DNA from: Bacilli bacterium
GTDB lineage: Bacteria > Bacillota_I > Bacilli_A > RF39 > UBA660
Assembly: GCA_028693035.1 (NCBI GenBank)
Contig: JAQUWE010000010.1
Coordinates: 1-49,975, forward strand
Direction of reading: 5' to 3'
DNA length: 49,975 nucleotides
Both the position numbers and the translations under genes were made by a program. The notes under the pieces are model-generated. The model saw nothing but the letters and a program-made list of their open reading frames with translations. It was not told the origin of the DNA and made no database searches. Below are positions 32,917 through 42,204 of the stretch, one piece after another. Numbering within the stretch: the first letter of the stretch is position 1; every line of letters begins with the position of its first letter.

Positions 32917-34578
32917 TTAGAAAATAACAGTTCTAAAACCATGAGATGTTCCTGCTCCACCTCTTTGTCCATTCACTCCAAATATACCTGGTTGTGTGGT
33001 AAAACTTCCCCCATGTCCACCTCCACGTTCAAACCATGGTAACGTTGAATAAGAAAAACCATCTATATCTCCATACCAGCCCCTTGTTTCCATAGTGGCG
33101 TCCCCTAGAACAAATCTTTTTGCCCATTCCGCAGGTGTAGCTAAAGTACTATATTTATATAAGTCATAATATTTTATATTTGGAATGTTTTTTCCTGATG
33201 TATAACTATTATCTTTACCATTTCTTCCATTAAATCCAGAATTATTTGAACTGTCAAATCCCGAATAAAATGCTGCGGTATTTGTATTATCGGCGGTAAC
33301 ACCCATTACATATTCTATTGCACCACCACTCATATCAAAAACTCCCGTAATATTTCCTGTTGTACTTTGTGGATATGCAGCTGCTTTACCATATTCAATT
33401 TCACAAACATCTGTATCTGCTGCGAGAATTTCTGTTGCAGCACCACATCCTGTCAAGCCCTTTTTATTATTATTTACTCTAATTTCATTATTGATACCAT
33501 ATTTACTATGAGATAAATATGCGACAGCTCCCCACTCGATATTTTTCATCATTCTTGATTCTTCTATTAGACCATACTGATTCTTGTCTTCATTATCTGT
33601 AATCGTACCGTCCTGATTAAAAGTCCTATTTCCGAACTTAAGTGCTGTTATGAATTGGGTACTTACATTTTGATTGCTTAAAAATGCTATATTTGGCTTA
33701 ATTGTAGGTGCACTTGCTTTTGTAGTTGTTTCAAATTTACCTACCCAAAATCCATTTACTTCTTTTGCATCATATGTGAAAGCTGGATGTGTTAAATCAG
33801 AACCATTTGTGGTCCCTTTTATTTTTGTACTAGTCTTATTTTCAAATACAATGTTTATTTCTTGAGGACTTACTTGCGCACCTTCAACATTAAATAATGT
33901 ATACCTATATCTTGGTATCCATACAAAATAAGCAAGTATTTTTTCTTCTGGAATCACATCTCCATTTTTATAGGTACTTCTCACATCACTACTCACCAAT
34001 ACTGCATTGGCCCATTCTTTATTTTCATAATTATACCATTTTTTGTTTGTATCAGCTTTTTTTACAGTTCCATTATTCTCGATTGTAACGGGGATAAGCC
34101 CATTCTCTAGCACTGGACTAGATCCTTTTAAAACAGGATCGGTGTACTCTGTACCATTGTCCCCAGACGTACTTCCACATTTTCCTTCTTCGTATTTATC
34201 TATACTGATTTTAGAATCTGTTTCTTTCTTTGAAGCACACCAATTTTTCCCTTTATCATAAATAGCTAGTGTTTGTCCACCTTTACCGTTTACTTCTAAT
34301 GAACCTCCACCAATCTTTTCTCCTGATAGTTTTAAGTCATCAGATGCTGCGGGAAAAGTGAATGTTTTTCCAGTAAAATCATCATTGTTAAAGTTCTTTG
34401 CATAATACAATTTCCCAGCCTCTACCACTCCATAAGCCGTATCCATAAATGCATTCTTTTTAGACTTATTAATGACACCTACTATAATAGGGGTTGCTAT
34501 TAAAGCAATAATTGCGAGAATTACAATAACAGCTAATAATTCTATTAATGTAAACCCTTTTTTTCTTTTTTTATTCAT
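32917..34578 (-). CDS. large pseudopilin with C-terminal lectin/sulfatase-modifying-factor-like domain, copy 1
   Basis: 553 residues. Prepilin signal MNKKRKKG|FTLIELLAVIVI (Glu at mature position 5) and one helix, then a GspG/PilA-like domain with a Cys pair (Cys114, Cys134). Residues ~150-225 hold a conserved linker, and residues ~260-553 a large domain with WGAVAYLSHSKYGIN, TTGNITGVFDMSGGA and a Gly-rich end PWFERGGGHGGS...FRTVIF. The W-G-A-V and GG...FR pattern recalls C-type-lectin / formylglycine-enzyme folds; that is inference. Its first 139 residues differ from copy 2 at only two positions (29 and 64), while the C-terminal domain is much diverged. Likely a pilus-borne adhesin or tip subunit. 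Confidence 0.85.
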   Translation of the reverse strand: MNKKRKKGFTLIELLAVIVILAIIALIATPIIVGVINKSKKNAFMDTAYGVVEAGKLYYAKNFNNDDFTGKTFTFPAASDDLKLSGEKIGGGSLEVNGKGGQTLAIYDKGKNWCASKKETDSKISIDKYEEGKCGSTSGDNGTEYTDPVLKGSSPVLENGLIPVTIENNGTVKKADTNKKWYNYENKEWANAVLVSSDVRSTYKNGDVIPEEKILAYFVWIPRYRYTLFNVEGAQVSPQEINIVFENKTSTKIKGTTNGSDLTHPAFTYDAKEVNGFWVGKFETTTKASAPTIKPNIAFLSNQNVSTQFITALKFGNRTFNQDGTITDNEDKNQYGLIEESRMMKNIEWGAVAYLSHSKYGINNEIRVNNNKKGLTGCGAATEILAADTDVCEIEYGKAAAYPQSTTGNITGVFDMSGGAIEYVMGVTADNTNTAAFYSGFDSSNNSGFNGRNGKDNSYTSGKNIPNIKYYDLYKYSTLATPAEWAKRFVLGDATMETRGWYGDIDGFSYSTLPWFERGGGHGGSFTTQPGIFGVNGQRGGAGTSHGFRTVIF

Positions 34579-34653
34579 GTAACCTCTCCTTACTTAATCT
34601 ATATTTTTGCATATTATTCTTTTTATTTTTTATAGATTATATAATATTTATGA

Positions 34654-36225
34654 TTATGAAATCACAGTACGGAATGACTGATTACCATCTGCCTGACCAC
34701 TATTACGATTGAAATTGAAAGTGCCTGAATATGTGGCAGCATTATTACTATTACTACGAAGAACCCATGGTGCTGATGAACTAGAGAAATATGTTAAACC
34801 CTTATACCATCCTTTGGTTTCTTTTATAGCATCTCCTAAAATAGAACGATTATAGGCAGTTGCATCATTCTCTGTTGTACCGTATGCATATAAATTATAA
34901 TATTTTTGCTCCGGAAATTTCACAGTACTTGTAAAACCAGACGAAGCATTTATAGGAACACCACTATTTAAAGAGGTTTCTACTACTGCCATTACTTTTT
35001 CTGTAGCTCCTCCACTTATATCAAATATGCCTGTTATATTTCCTGTTGTACTTTGTGGGTAAGTAGCACTTGCTCCATAAACCAATTGACAAGCTGTTGT
35101 AGAAGGACCATCTTCTACATTTGCACCACAACCGGTTTTAGAACCAGTATTGTTGTTGATTCTTATTTTACTATTAATACCGTATTTAGAGTTTGTTAAA
35201 TAGACAACAGCTCCCCAATCTGTATTTTTCATCATTCTAGATTCACTTGTAAGTCCATAAACACTCTTGTCAATATTACTAGTAATTGTACCATCTGTAT
35301 TCAGCACTCTATTGCCAAAAATTAAAGCTGTAGAAAATTGTGTTTTGATATTTTGATTATTCAAGTTAGTTGTATTAGGTTTAATCGTTGGTTTAGTAGC
35401 AGTACCTGTCATCTCAAACTTACCAAACCAAATACCTGATAATTGTTCAGTACCAAATGTAAAAGCTGGATGCACAATATACCCATCACTTGCTTTTGTA
35501 GTACTTTTTGCTATAAAATTCATTTGAATTTCAATTGGTGTATCTGATTCAAATAACTTGTATTCATATCTTGGTATCCATACAAAATAAGCAAGTATCT
35601 TATCTTCGGTAATGACATCCCCATTTTTATAGGTGCTTCTTACATCGTTACTCACTAAGACTGCATTGGCCCACTGTTTATTTTCATAATCGTACCATTT
35701 ACTATTTGTGTCTGCTTTTTTTACAGTTCCATTATTTTCTATTGTAACAGGGATAAGCCCATTGTCTAATGTTGGTGCATTCGCAATTCCATTATGATCT
35801 TCTTCACCACCAGACGTACTTCCACATTTACCTTCTTCGTATTTATCTATACTGATTTTAGAATCCGTTTCCTTCTTTGAAGCACACCAGTTTTTTCCTT
35901 TATCATAAATAGCTAGTGTTTGTCCACCTTTACCGTTTACTTCTAATGAACCTCCACCAATCTTTTCTCCTGATAGTTTTAAGTCATCAGAAGCTGCTGG
36001 AAAAGTGAATGTTTTTCCAGTAAAATCATCATTACTAAAGTTCTTTGCATAATACAATTTCCCAGCCTCTACCACTCCATAAGCCGTATCCATAAATGCA
36101 TTCTTTTTAGACTTATTAATGACTCCTACTATAATAGGGGCTGCAATTAAAGCAATAATTGCGAGGATTACAATAACAGCTAATAACTCTATTAAAGTAA
36201 ACCCTTTTTTTCTTTTCTTATTCAT
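34654..36225 (-). CDS. large pseudopilin with C-terminal lectin/sulfatase-modifying-factor-like domain, copy 2
   Basis: 523 residues, tandem paralogue of the gene at 32917-34578, 75 bases away on the same strand. Same prepilin leader, first 139 residues nearly identical, same linker (NGLIPVTIENNGTVKKADTN) and the same C-terminal domain order: WGAVVYLTNSKYGIN, TTGNITGIFDISGGA, LGDAIKETKGWY and an ending SFRTVIS. The C-terminal domain differs at many positions and the last 40 residues are Asn/Ser rich where copy 1 is Gly rich. The 15 bases just upstream of the ATG, with the ribosome site AAGGAGAGG, are also identical, then similarity stops. Function inferred as a variable pilus-associated binding protein. 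Confidence 0.85.
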   Translation of the reverse strand: MNKKRKKGFTLIELLAVIVILAIIALIAAPIIVGVINKSKKNAFMDTAYGVVEAGKLYYAKNFSNDDFTGKTFTFPAASDDLKLSGEKIGGGSLEVNGKGGQTLAIYDKGKNWCASKKETDSKISIDKYEEGKCGSTSGGEEDHNGIANAPTLDNGLIPVTIENNGTVKKADTNSKWYDYENKQWANAVLVSNDVRSTYKNGDVITEDKILAYFVWIPRYEYKLFESDTPIEIQMNFIAKSTTKASDGYIVHPAFTFGTEQLSGIWFGKFEMTGTATKPTIKPNTTNLNNQNIKTQFSTALIFGNRVLNTDGTITSNIDKSVYGLTSESRMMKNTDWGAVVYLTNSKYGINSKIRINNNTGSKTGCGANVEDGPSTTACQLVYGASATYPQSTTGNITGIFDISGGATEKVMAVVETSLNSGVPINASSGFTSTVKFPEQKYYNLYAYGTTENDATAYNRSILGDAIKETKGWYKGLTYFSSSSAPWVLRSNSNNAATYSGTFNFNRNSGQADGNQSFRTVIS

Positions 36226-36304
36226 GTAACCTCTCCTTACCTACTCTAAACATTAGTATAACATAAAACAATTTTTTTTACTCTCATTTTTTTATAAAAT
36301 TACA

Positions 36305-36338
36305 TTAAAAAAAGTGACTTCTTTTAAAATCACTTTTT
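36305..36338 (-). terminator. terminator of the ABC-F gene
   Basis: Minus-strand stem AAAAAGTGA/TCACTTTTT with a 12-base loop continuing into a run of Ts, 14 bases after the ABC-F stop codon. Confidence 0.75.
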
Positions 36339-36351
36339 ATAAATTATTTTT

Positions 36352-37941
36352 TTATTGTTCAAACTTTTCTAAATATTCACTATAAGGCATTTGCTTGTCA
36401 AGATAACTTCCATCTGTTTTAATATTAACAACACGGTTTGCTAAAGTTTCTGTCATTTCTTGGTCATGTGTTGTGAAAACAATGACACTATCAAACTCTT
36501 CTAACCCTTTATTTAAAGAAGTAATAGATTCAATATCTAAATGGTTGGTAGGTTCATCAAGAAGTAAAACATTTCCTTTTTCAAGCATTATTTTAGCAAG
36601 CATACTTCTTACTTTTTCTCCTCCAGATAAAACATTTGCTTTTTTAAGAGATTCTTCTCCAGAGAAAAGCATTCTTCCTAGGAAACCTCTTACAAAACTA
36701 TCTTCTTTATTCGTAGAATATTGTCTAAGCCATTCCACTAAGTTTATATTATCTTCAAAATAAGAATCATGGTTTTTAGGGAAGTAAGAAAGTACAACTG
36801 TAGAACCTATTTTTACAGTACCAGAGTCTGGTGTAAGTTCTCCTGCTAATACTTTAAATAAAGCTGTTTTAGCGACTTCATTGTCTCCTACTAAAGCAAT
36901 TTTATCGCCAGGTTTAATATGAAGGGTTAAGTTTTTGATTACTTCTTTTCCTTCTACAGAAACACTTACTTTTTCTAAAGATAATACTTCTTTTCCAATC
37001 CTTTTTTCTATTTCAAAATGAACATAAGGATATTTCCTAGAAGAAGGAATTATATCATCTAAAGTAATTTTTTCAAGTAATTTTTTTCTAGATGTTGCTT
37101 GTTTTGATTTAGAAGCATTGGCAGAGAATCTACGAACAAAAGCTTGTAATTCCTCTATTTTTTCTTCTTTTCTTTTGTTAGATTCTTTCATTTGTCTTTG
37201 TAACAATTGACTAGATTCATACCAGAAATCATAGTTTCCAACAAATAAAGTAATCTTTTCAAAATCAATATCTACCATATACGTACAAATAGCATTTAGA
37301 AAATGTCTATCATGGGATACAACTAAAACAGTGTTTTTAAATCCAATTAAGAATTCTTCTAACCACATTTTACTTTTGATATCGAGTCCATTGGTAGGTT
37401 CATCTAAAAGAAGAATATCTGGATCTCCAAATAAAGCACGAGCTAGCAATACTTTTACTTTGTCTGTATCTTTTAACTCTCCCATTTTACTTTCATATAA
37501 GTCTTGTGGTAAACCAAGGCCCGCTAATAAAATGGCCGCATTTGCTTCTGCTTCCCATCCATTTTTCTTTAAAAATAAATCTTCTAAATCGCCTACTCTA
37601 AGACCATCTGCTTCTGTAAAATCACTTTTAGAATATAACTCTTCTTTTTCTTTCATAATGTCATACAGTTCACTATCTCCACCAATTACAGTTTCAATAA
37701 CAGTGATATCATCATATTCATTATGGTTCTGTCTTAATACAGAAAGTCTTTCTCCTTTGGTTAAAATAACTTCTCCACTTGTCGATTCAACTTCCCCACT
37801 TAGTATTTTTAAAAAAGTAGATTTTCCTGCGCCGTTTGCTCCAATGAGTCCATAACAATTGTTTCCTTCAAATTTAATGTTAACATTGTCAAATAAAACC
37901 CTTTTTCCAAAACGAAGTCCTATATTTTGCGCTGCTATCAT
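36352..37941 (-). CDS. ABC-F family ATPase, YbiT-like
   Basis: 529 residues with two ABC ATPase domains in tandem and no membrane domain. ABC-F proteins bind the ribosomal E site and influence translation or antibiotic protection. The inter-domain linker has the conserved FVRRFSANASKSKQATSR stretch of the YbiT branch. Domain 1 has Walker A IGANGAGKST and Walker B LLLDEPTN, but its signature is degenerate (MGELKDTDK), as in YbiT. Domain 2 has a good signature LSGGEK and LLLDEPTNHLD, yet its Walker A reads GDNEVAKTA, lacking the usual Gly before Lys. No features of known resistance ABC-Fs are evident. Single-gene unit. Confidence 0.9.
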   Translation of the reverse strand: MIAAQNIGLRFGKRVLFDNVNIKFEGNNCYGLIGANGAGKSTFLKILSGEVESTSGEVILTKGERLSVLRQNHNEYDDITVIETVIGGDSELYDIMKEKEELYSKSDFTEADGLRVGDLEDLFLKKNGWEAEANAAILLAGLGLPQDLYESKMGELKDTDKVKVLLARALFGDPDILLLDEPTNGLDIKSKMWLEEFLIGFKNTVLVVSHDRHFLNAICTYMVDIDFEKITLFVGNYDFWYESSQLLQRQMKESNKRKEEKIEELQAFVRRFSANASKSKQATSRKKLLEKITLDDIIPSSRKYPYVHFEIEKRIGKEVLSLEKVSVSVEGKEVIKNLTLHIKPGDKIALVGDNEVAKTALFKVLAGELTPDSGTVKIGSTVVLSYFPKNHDSYFEDNINLVEWLRQYSTNKEDSFVRGFLGRMLFSGEESLKKANVLSGGEKVRSMLAKIMLEKGNVLLLDEPTNHLDIESITSLNKGLEEFDSVIVFTTHDQEMTETLANRVVNIKTDGSYLDKQMPYSEYLEKFEQ

Positions 37942-38020
37942 AGAATCACTCCTTTTCGCACTTATCCATTATATCATAGTTTCTATTTTTTTCAAACCAT
38001 GAAAAACAAGGAAAAAACAA

Positions 38021-38045
38021 GAAAAAAAGAAACATTTCTGTTTCT
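38021..38045 (-). terminator. terminator of the VanZ-like gene
   Basis: Minus-strand stem AGAAAC/GTTTCT with a 6-base loop followed by seven Ts, 21 bases after the stop codon. Confidence 0.65.
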
Positions 38046-38065
38046 CTATTTTTTTGCAAATATCT

Positions 38066-38572
38066 TTATATGTTTGCTAAAACCAGTACTAGTAAAAGAA
38101 TGAGCATTGCTGTAGCACCAATTGTAGCAATAACATTTATAAATTTGTTTATTTTTTTTGAATCTTTAAAAAGTGATAATAAAATATTATATAAAATAAT
38201 TCCTAGAATACCTCCAAGTACATTTGTTATAATATCTGTAATATCAGAAGCACCAACACCTAAAATAAACTGTGAAACCTCAAGTACAAAACTGATAAGA
38301 AAAACGAATAAGAGTTTTTTCTTAAATGTGTGGTTTTTAAAAAGCATACTCATATAGATTCCAAGTGGCATAAATATGACAATATTCATTAAAATTTCAT
38401 CAATTTGTAAATTACCATTAACAATCAATGATTCTTTAAAAGGAATTAAATTTATGCTTCTAAGATTTCCCATATCTGTAAATGGAATACTAAGTTTAAA
38501 CAATATAATCCAAACAAGTGCAATTAAATAAATTATAAATAATATTTTAGTTAAATTTGATTTTTTTTCCAT
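38066..38572 (-). CDS. VanZ-like membrane protein
   Basis: 168 residues with four to five membrane helices. Typical VanZ-family segments are the INLIPFKES region after helix 1, ILMNIVIFMPLGIYM, and the ending helix pair with EVSQFILGVGASDITDIITNV. VanZ from enterococci gives low-level teicoplanin resistance, but most family members have no known role. Good ribosome site (AGGAGG). It follows smc by 71 bases on the same strand and has its own terminator. No resistance cluster is nearby. Confidence 0.85.
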   Translation of the reverse strand: MEKKSNLTKILFIIYLIALVWIILFKLSIPFTDMGNLRSINLIPFKESLIVNGNLQIDEILMNIVIFMPLGIYMSMLFKNHTFKKKLLFVFLISFVLEVSQFILGVGASDITDIITNVLGGILGIILYNILLSLFKDSKKINKFINVIATIGATAMLILLLVLVLANI

Positions 38573-38643
38573 TATGAATGCCTCCTATTATATAGTGTGT
38601 TACTTCTATTAAAATTAAAAGTAATTTCACTAATTTTTTTATG

Positions 38644-41586
38644 TTACTGTAGTTCTTCTAATCTTACACTCACAAGTTTACTGACACCAGATTCCTGCAT
38701 CGTAATTCCATATAAGACATCTGCATATTCCATTGTTTTTTTCTTATGGGTAATTAAAATAAATTGTGTTTTTTCTTTTAATCCAATTAGGTATTTTCCA
38801 AAAGAATCAACATTAGCTTCATCTAATGCAGCTTCTACTTCATCTAAAATACAAAATGGTACAGGTCTTGATTTTAAGATGGCAAATAGTAAACTGATTG
38901 CGGTAAAGGTTTTTTCTCCACCTGATAGTAAAGAAATACTTTTCAGACTTTTGCCTGGTGGACACGCTTCTATCTCTACTCCTGTTTCTAATAAATTATT
39001 AGGGTCCGTTAAAGTAAGACGAGCATTTCCTCCTTTGAAAAGTTCTCTAAAAGTTTCTGCAAAGTTCTTTGAAATTAAAGCAAAAGTTTCTGCAAAATCA
39101 TGGACCATAATCTTATCCATATCTTCGATAATCTCTAATAGAACATTTTCAGCTCCTAATAAATCTTCTTTTTGCGTAATTAAAAATTCATATCGTTTAC
39201 TGATTTCATCATATTCTGCGATAGCGTCCATATTGACAGGACCTATTTCACGAATTTGTTTTTTAAGGACTTGTAAACGTTCTCTAGCTTCTTTTTCTGG
39301 CATCGTAAGTTTATATTTTAATATTGCATTTTCATAAGTCATACTATAGGTTTCTGTAAGATAAGAAAGCAAATTATCTAATTTTACATCCGCACGATTG
39401 ATTTCTATTTCTAATGTATTTAATTCTTTACTTTTTTGGTTATATAAACTATTTTCTTTTTTTAATGCAAATTCAAATTCTTCTAATTCTTCTTCTACAT
39501 CTTTTTTATTTTGTTGTAGTTTACGATATGTATTTTCAAGTTCTGTTTTCTTCTTTTCAGCAGCATAATAGCCATCAATAATATCTTGTTCTTCTTTATC
39601 TAAGGTTTTATTTAAAATATGTCCTGTACCTTCTATTTCACTTTCTATTTTAGAAAGTTCTTCTTTTAGTACAGTAAGAGAAGCTTCTTTGTTTGATAAC
39701 ATTTCTTTTATTTTAAGAACTTCTTTATTTCCTAAATAAACTTTATCTTCCTTATTCTTTAGCTTTTCATCAATTTCATTGATATTGTTTTCTGCTTTTT
39801 GAATATGATTGATCGTTTGTTGTTGTTCTTTAAGAAGTTTTTCTAGTTCATATTTATCATTTAGTATATTTCTAGTTTTTTGTTGTCCACCCGTAATGGA
39901 ACCACCAATATGTAAAAGTTCTCCATCTAGCGTAACAATTTTTACTTTATGATGACAGATTTTATGAATGGCAGAAGCACTATCCATATCTTTCGCAACG
40001 ACAACTGTTCCTAATTGATTTTTAATAATATTTTTATATTTAGGATCATACTGTACCAAATCACTTGCCATGCCTACAAAACCATAAGCATCCTTAATAC
40101 TGTTAAGCAAAGGAATAGATAGACTTCTCTCTTCAATAATATTTAATGGGAAGAAAGTCGCTCTTCCTAATCTGTTTTCTTTTAGATAAGAAACGGCATT
40201 TTTAGCAGCAATTTCATCATTTGTGACAATATGGGTTGCGGCTGCTCCTAAGGAAGTCGCAATAGCTGTTGTATATTGTTCTTCTACTTCAATTAAATTA
40301 GAAATAATTTGATGAATGCCTTTTAGATTTTTATTTTCTAAAATAGATTTGATAGCATATGGTAAGGAAGAACCTGACTCTATACTATCTCTTAAAGATT
40401 CTACTTTTGTTTTCACATTTTCTTTATAACGAAGGAGTTTGAATAAAGTTTGTTCTTCTGTATGTTTGTTTTCTTTTTCTGTTTGTAATTCTTTTTCTAA
40501 AAGTTCCACTTTGCCAGATACTTTTTGTTGTTCTTCTTTTAGATTCTCTAATTCTAACGCATAAGAACTGATTTGGTTTTTTAATTTTAACTCATCTTCT
40601 TTTAAAGCAACAAGAGCCGTATGTAATTTAGCATCTTCTACTTCATATTTTTTTCTTTCTAATAGAATTTGTTTTTTACTATTAAATTGTTCTGTTAAAG
40701 AAGTGATTTCTAAAAGTTCTTTTTGTTTTTCTGTAACTTCTTTTTCTAAAATAGAGATTTTATTTTTAAAGACTTCTACTTCTGCTTCCCCTTTATTGCT
40801 TTGTGAATAAAGTCCTAATATTTCTGTATTTAACACTTCTCTTTTTTGTTTACATTCTTCAAAGATTTGATGTAGATTAGAAATATCAAAAGTAAGTAAA
40901 GATAAATCCAATTCTTTTAATTCTTCTTGTACCTTTTCATAGTATAAAGCTTTTTCTTTTTGTTTTTTTAAAGGTTCTACTCTACCTTCTAATTCTTTGA
41001 TAATATCTTCTACACGGTTCATATTGTCATGGGTACGTTCTAGTTTACGAAGTGCGTCTAGTTTTCTTTTTTTGTATTTTAAAACACCCGCAGCTTCTTC
41101 AAAAATGGTTCTTCTATCTGTAGGTTTACTTAATAAAATTTCATCTATTTTTCCTTGTGAAATAATATTAAAGCTTTCTTTTGCCATACCACTATCCATA
41201 AGAATATCGGTAACATCTTTAAGTCGGCATTTTTCATTATTGATAAAATACTCATTGCTTCCGTCTTTATATACTCTTCTTTTGATAGCAACTTCATTAA
41301 AAGCGAGTGGTAAATACTGATCTGTATTGTCAAAAACAAGAGATACAGAGGCTACATTTTGGGGTTTTCTTGTACTACTTCCTGAGAAAATAACATCTGT
41401 CATGTTGCCATCCCCACGTAAAGATTTTACAGATTGTTCTCCAAGTACCCATCTTACTGCATCTACAACGTTGCTTTTCCCACTTCCGTTGGGTCCTACA
41501 ATCCCTGTAATGCCTTTTCCAAGTTCAATATTTACTTTTTCTGCAAAGGATTTAAATCCATGCGCTCTGATTTCTTTTAAATACAT
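38644..41586 (-). CDS. smc: chromosome condensation protein SMC (short arms)
   Basis: 980 residues; most bacterial SMCs are about 1,150-1,190. SMC dimers with ScpA and ScpB organise and segregate the chromosome. The N-terminal head has GPNGSGKSNV (31-40) and the Q-loop region NIISQGKID. The hinge lies near 410-560 (SLGAAATHIVTND, ITGGQQKTR). The C-terminal head has LLSGGEKTFTAISLL and CILDEVEAALDEANV. All key ATPase motifs are intact; the missing ~200 residues come from the two coiled-coil arms. The start is the ATG at 41586, eight bases after GAGGAG; the GTG upstream is too close. rnc and ftsY, often next to smc, are not here. Confidence 0.95.
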   Translation of the reverse strand: MYLKEIRAHGFKSFAEKVNIELGKGITGIVGPNGSGKSNVVDAVRWVLGEQSVKSLRGDGNMTDVIFSGSSTRKPQNVASVSLVFDNTDQYLPLAFNEVAIKRRVYKDGSNEYFINNEKCRLKDVTDILMDSGMAKESFNIISQGKIDEILLSKPTDRRTIFEEAAGVLKYKKRKLDALRKLERTHDNMNRVEDIIKELEGRVEPLKKQKEKALYYEKVQEELKELDLSLLTFDISNLHQIFEECKQKREVLNTEILGLYSQSNKGEAEVEVFKNKISILEKEVTEKQKELLEITSLTEQFNSKKQILLERKKYEVEDAKLHTALVALKEDELKLKNQISSYALELENLKEEQQKVSGKVELLEKELQTEKENKHTEEQTLFKLLRYKENVKTKVESLRDSIESGSSLPYAIKSILENKNLKGIHQIISNLIEVEEQYTTAIATSLGAAATHIVTNDEIAAKNAVSYLKENRLGRATFFPLNIIEERSLSIPLLNSIKDAYGFVGMASDLVQYDPKYKNIIKNQLGTVVVAKDMDSASAIHKICHHKVKIVTLDGELLHIGGSITGGQQKTRNILNDKYELEKLLKEQQQTINHIQKAENNINEIDEKLKNKEDKVYLGNKEVLKIKEMLSNKEASLTVLKEELSKIESEIEGTGHILNKTLDKEEQDIIDGYYAAEKKKTELENTYRKLQQNKKDVEEELEEFEFALKKENSLYNQKSKELNTLEIEINRADVKLDNLLSYLTETYSMTYENAILKYKLTMPEKEARERLQVLKKQIREIGPVNMDAIAEYDEISKRYEFLITQKEDLLGAENVLLEIIEDMDKIMVHDFAETFALISKNFAETFRELFKGGNARLTLTDPNNLLETGVEIEACPPGKSLKSISLLSGGEKTFTAISLLFAILKSRPVPFCILDEVEAALDEANVDSFGKYLIGLKEKTQFILITHKKKTMEYADVLYGITMQESGVSKLVSVRLEELQ

Positions 41587-41640
41587 CTGCTCCACTCCTC
41601 ATCTTATTTATTATACTATGAAAACTCTATGAAAAGCAAG

Positions 41641-41674
41641 AAAAAAGCCTTGTTTTGTCGTTTACAAAGGCTTT
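41641..41674 (-). terminator. terminator after the 172-residue protein gene
   Basis: Minus-strand stem AAAGCCTT/AAGGCTTT with a 15-base loop followed by Ts, between the unknown gene and smc. Confidence 0.75.
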
Positions 41675-41685
41675 CTTTATTTCTT

Positions 41686-42204
41686 TTATTTTTCTAAAAA
41701 AGAACTTATTTTTTCTACATATTCTAAAAAGCCATCCACAAGGAAATAAAAGTAATTTTTACTATAATGACATTGGTTTTTTTGAAGTGTAAGAAGGTAT
41801 TCTTTTTTATTTTTTTCTATTTTTACTACAAAATCATATCTTTTTAATACTTTAGAAAAATCTTCTATGTTTATTTTGTTTAAATTTCCATATAAATATA
41901 TTTTGTTTTTAACAATATACGTACCATCTCTTAAGAAGTATTTCATGTATTCTTCGACATCTTCTACATTACAGATAATGTAGTCTACTTTATTTTTTTT
42001 ATATTTCTTTTTTAATTTATAAATACTGATGGTTTTATTTGTTCCTTTTTCTATAGAAGTACTGCCACTTTTCATGTTAGAAATCAAATCACATTTATGA
42101 ATGTTTTCGTTTGCATAAAGGGCATCTTCTAATGTTTCATCGAGTCCAATTCCTAAAACAAAGCCTTTTAATTGTTTTATTTCTTTTACTATTTTATTTT
42201 TCAT
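41686..42204 (-). CDS. protein of unknown function coupled to tcdA
   Basis: 172 residues, soluble, Lys-rich. The N-terminal stretch KGFVLGIGLDETLEDAL, then NKVDYIICNVEDVEEYMKYF, suggests a Rossmann-like alpha/beta fold, as in a degenerate methyltransferase, but I see no complete SAM-binding motif. The C-terminal part is basic and aromatic. It overlaps the end of tcdA by 11 bases, so its translation probably depends on tcdA. Family not recognised. Confidence 0.7.
   Translation of the reverse strand: MKNKIVKEIKQLKGFVLGIGLDETLEDALYANENIHKCDLISNMKSGSTSIEKGTNKTISIYKLKKKYKKNKVDYIICNVEDVEEYMKYFLRDGTYIVKNKIYLYGNLNKINIEDFSKVLKRYDFVVKIEKNKKEYLLTLQKNQCHYSKNYFYFLVDGFLEYVEKISSFLEK

Noticed and set aside
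32917-34760. Diversity-generating retroelement variable region at the ends of the two large pseudopilins
   Set aside because: The heads resemble lectin-fold targets, but the two 3' ends differ at all bases, not mainly at adenines, and no reverse transcriptase or template repeat is in the window.
38066-38572. Glycopeptide resistance role for the VanZ-like protein
   Set aside because: No van ligase, reductase or regulator genes are nearby; most VanZ-like proteins lack such a role.
38597-39337. 246-codon plus-strand frame opposite smc
   Set aside because: It is antisense to the conserved SMC head region, with Ser/Leu-rich sequence and no ribosome site.
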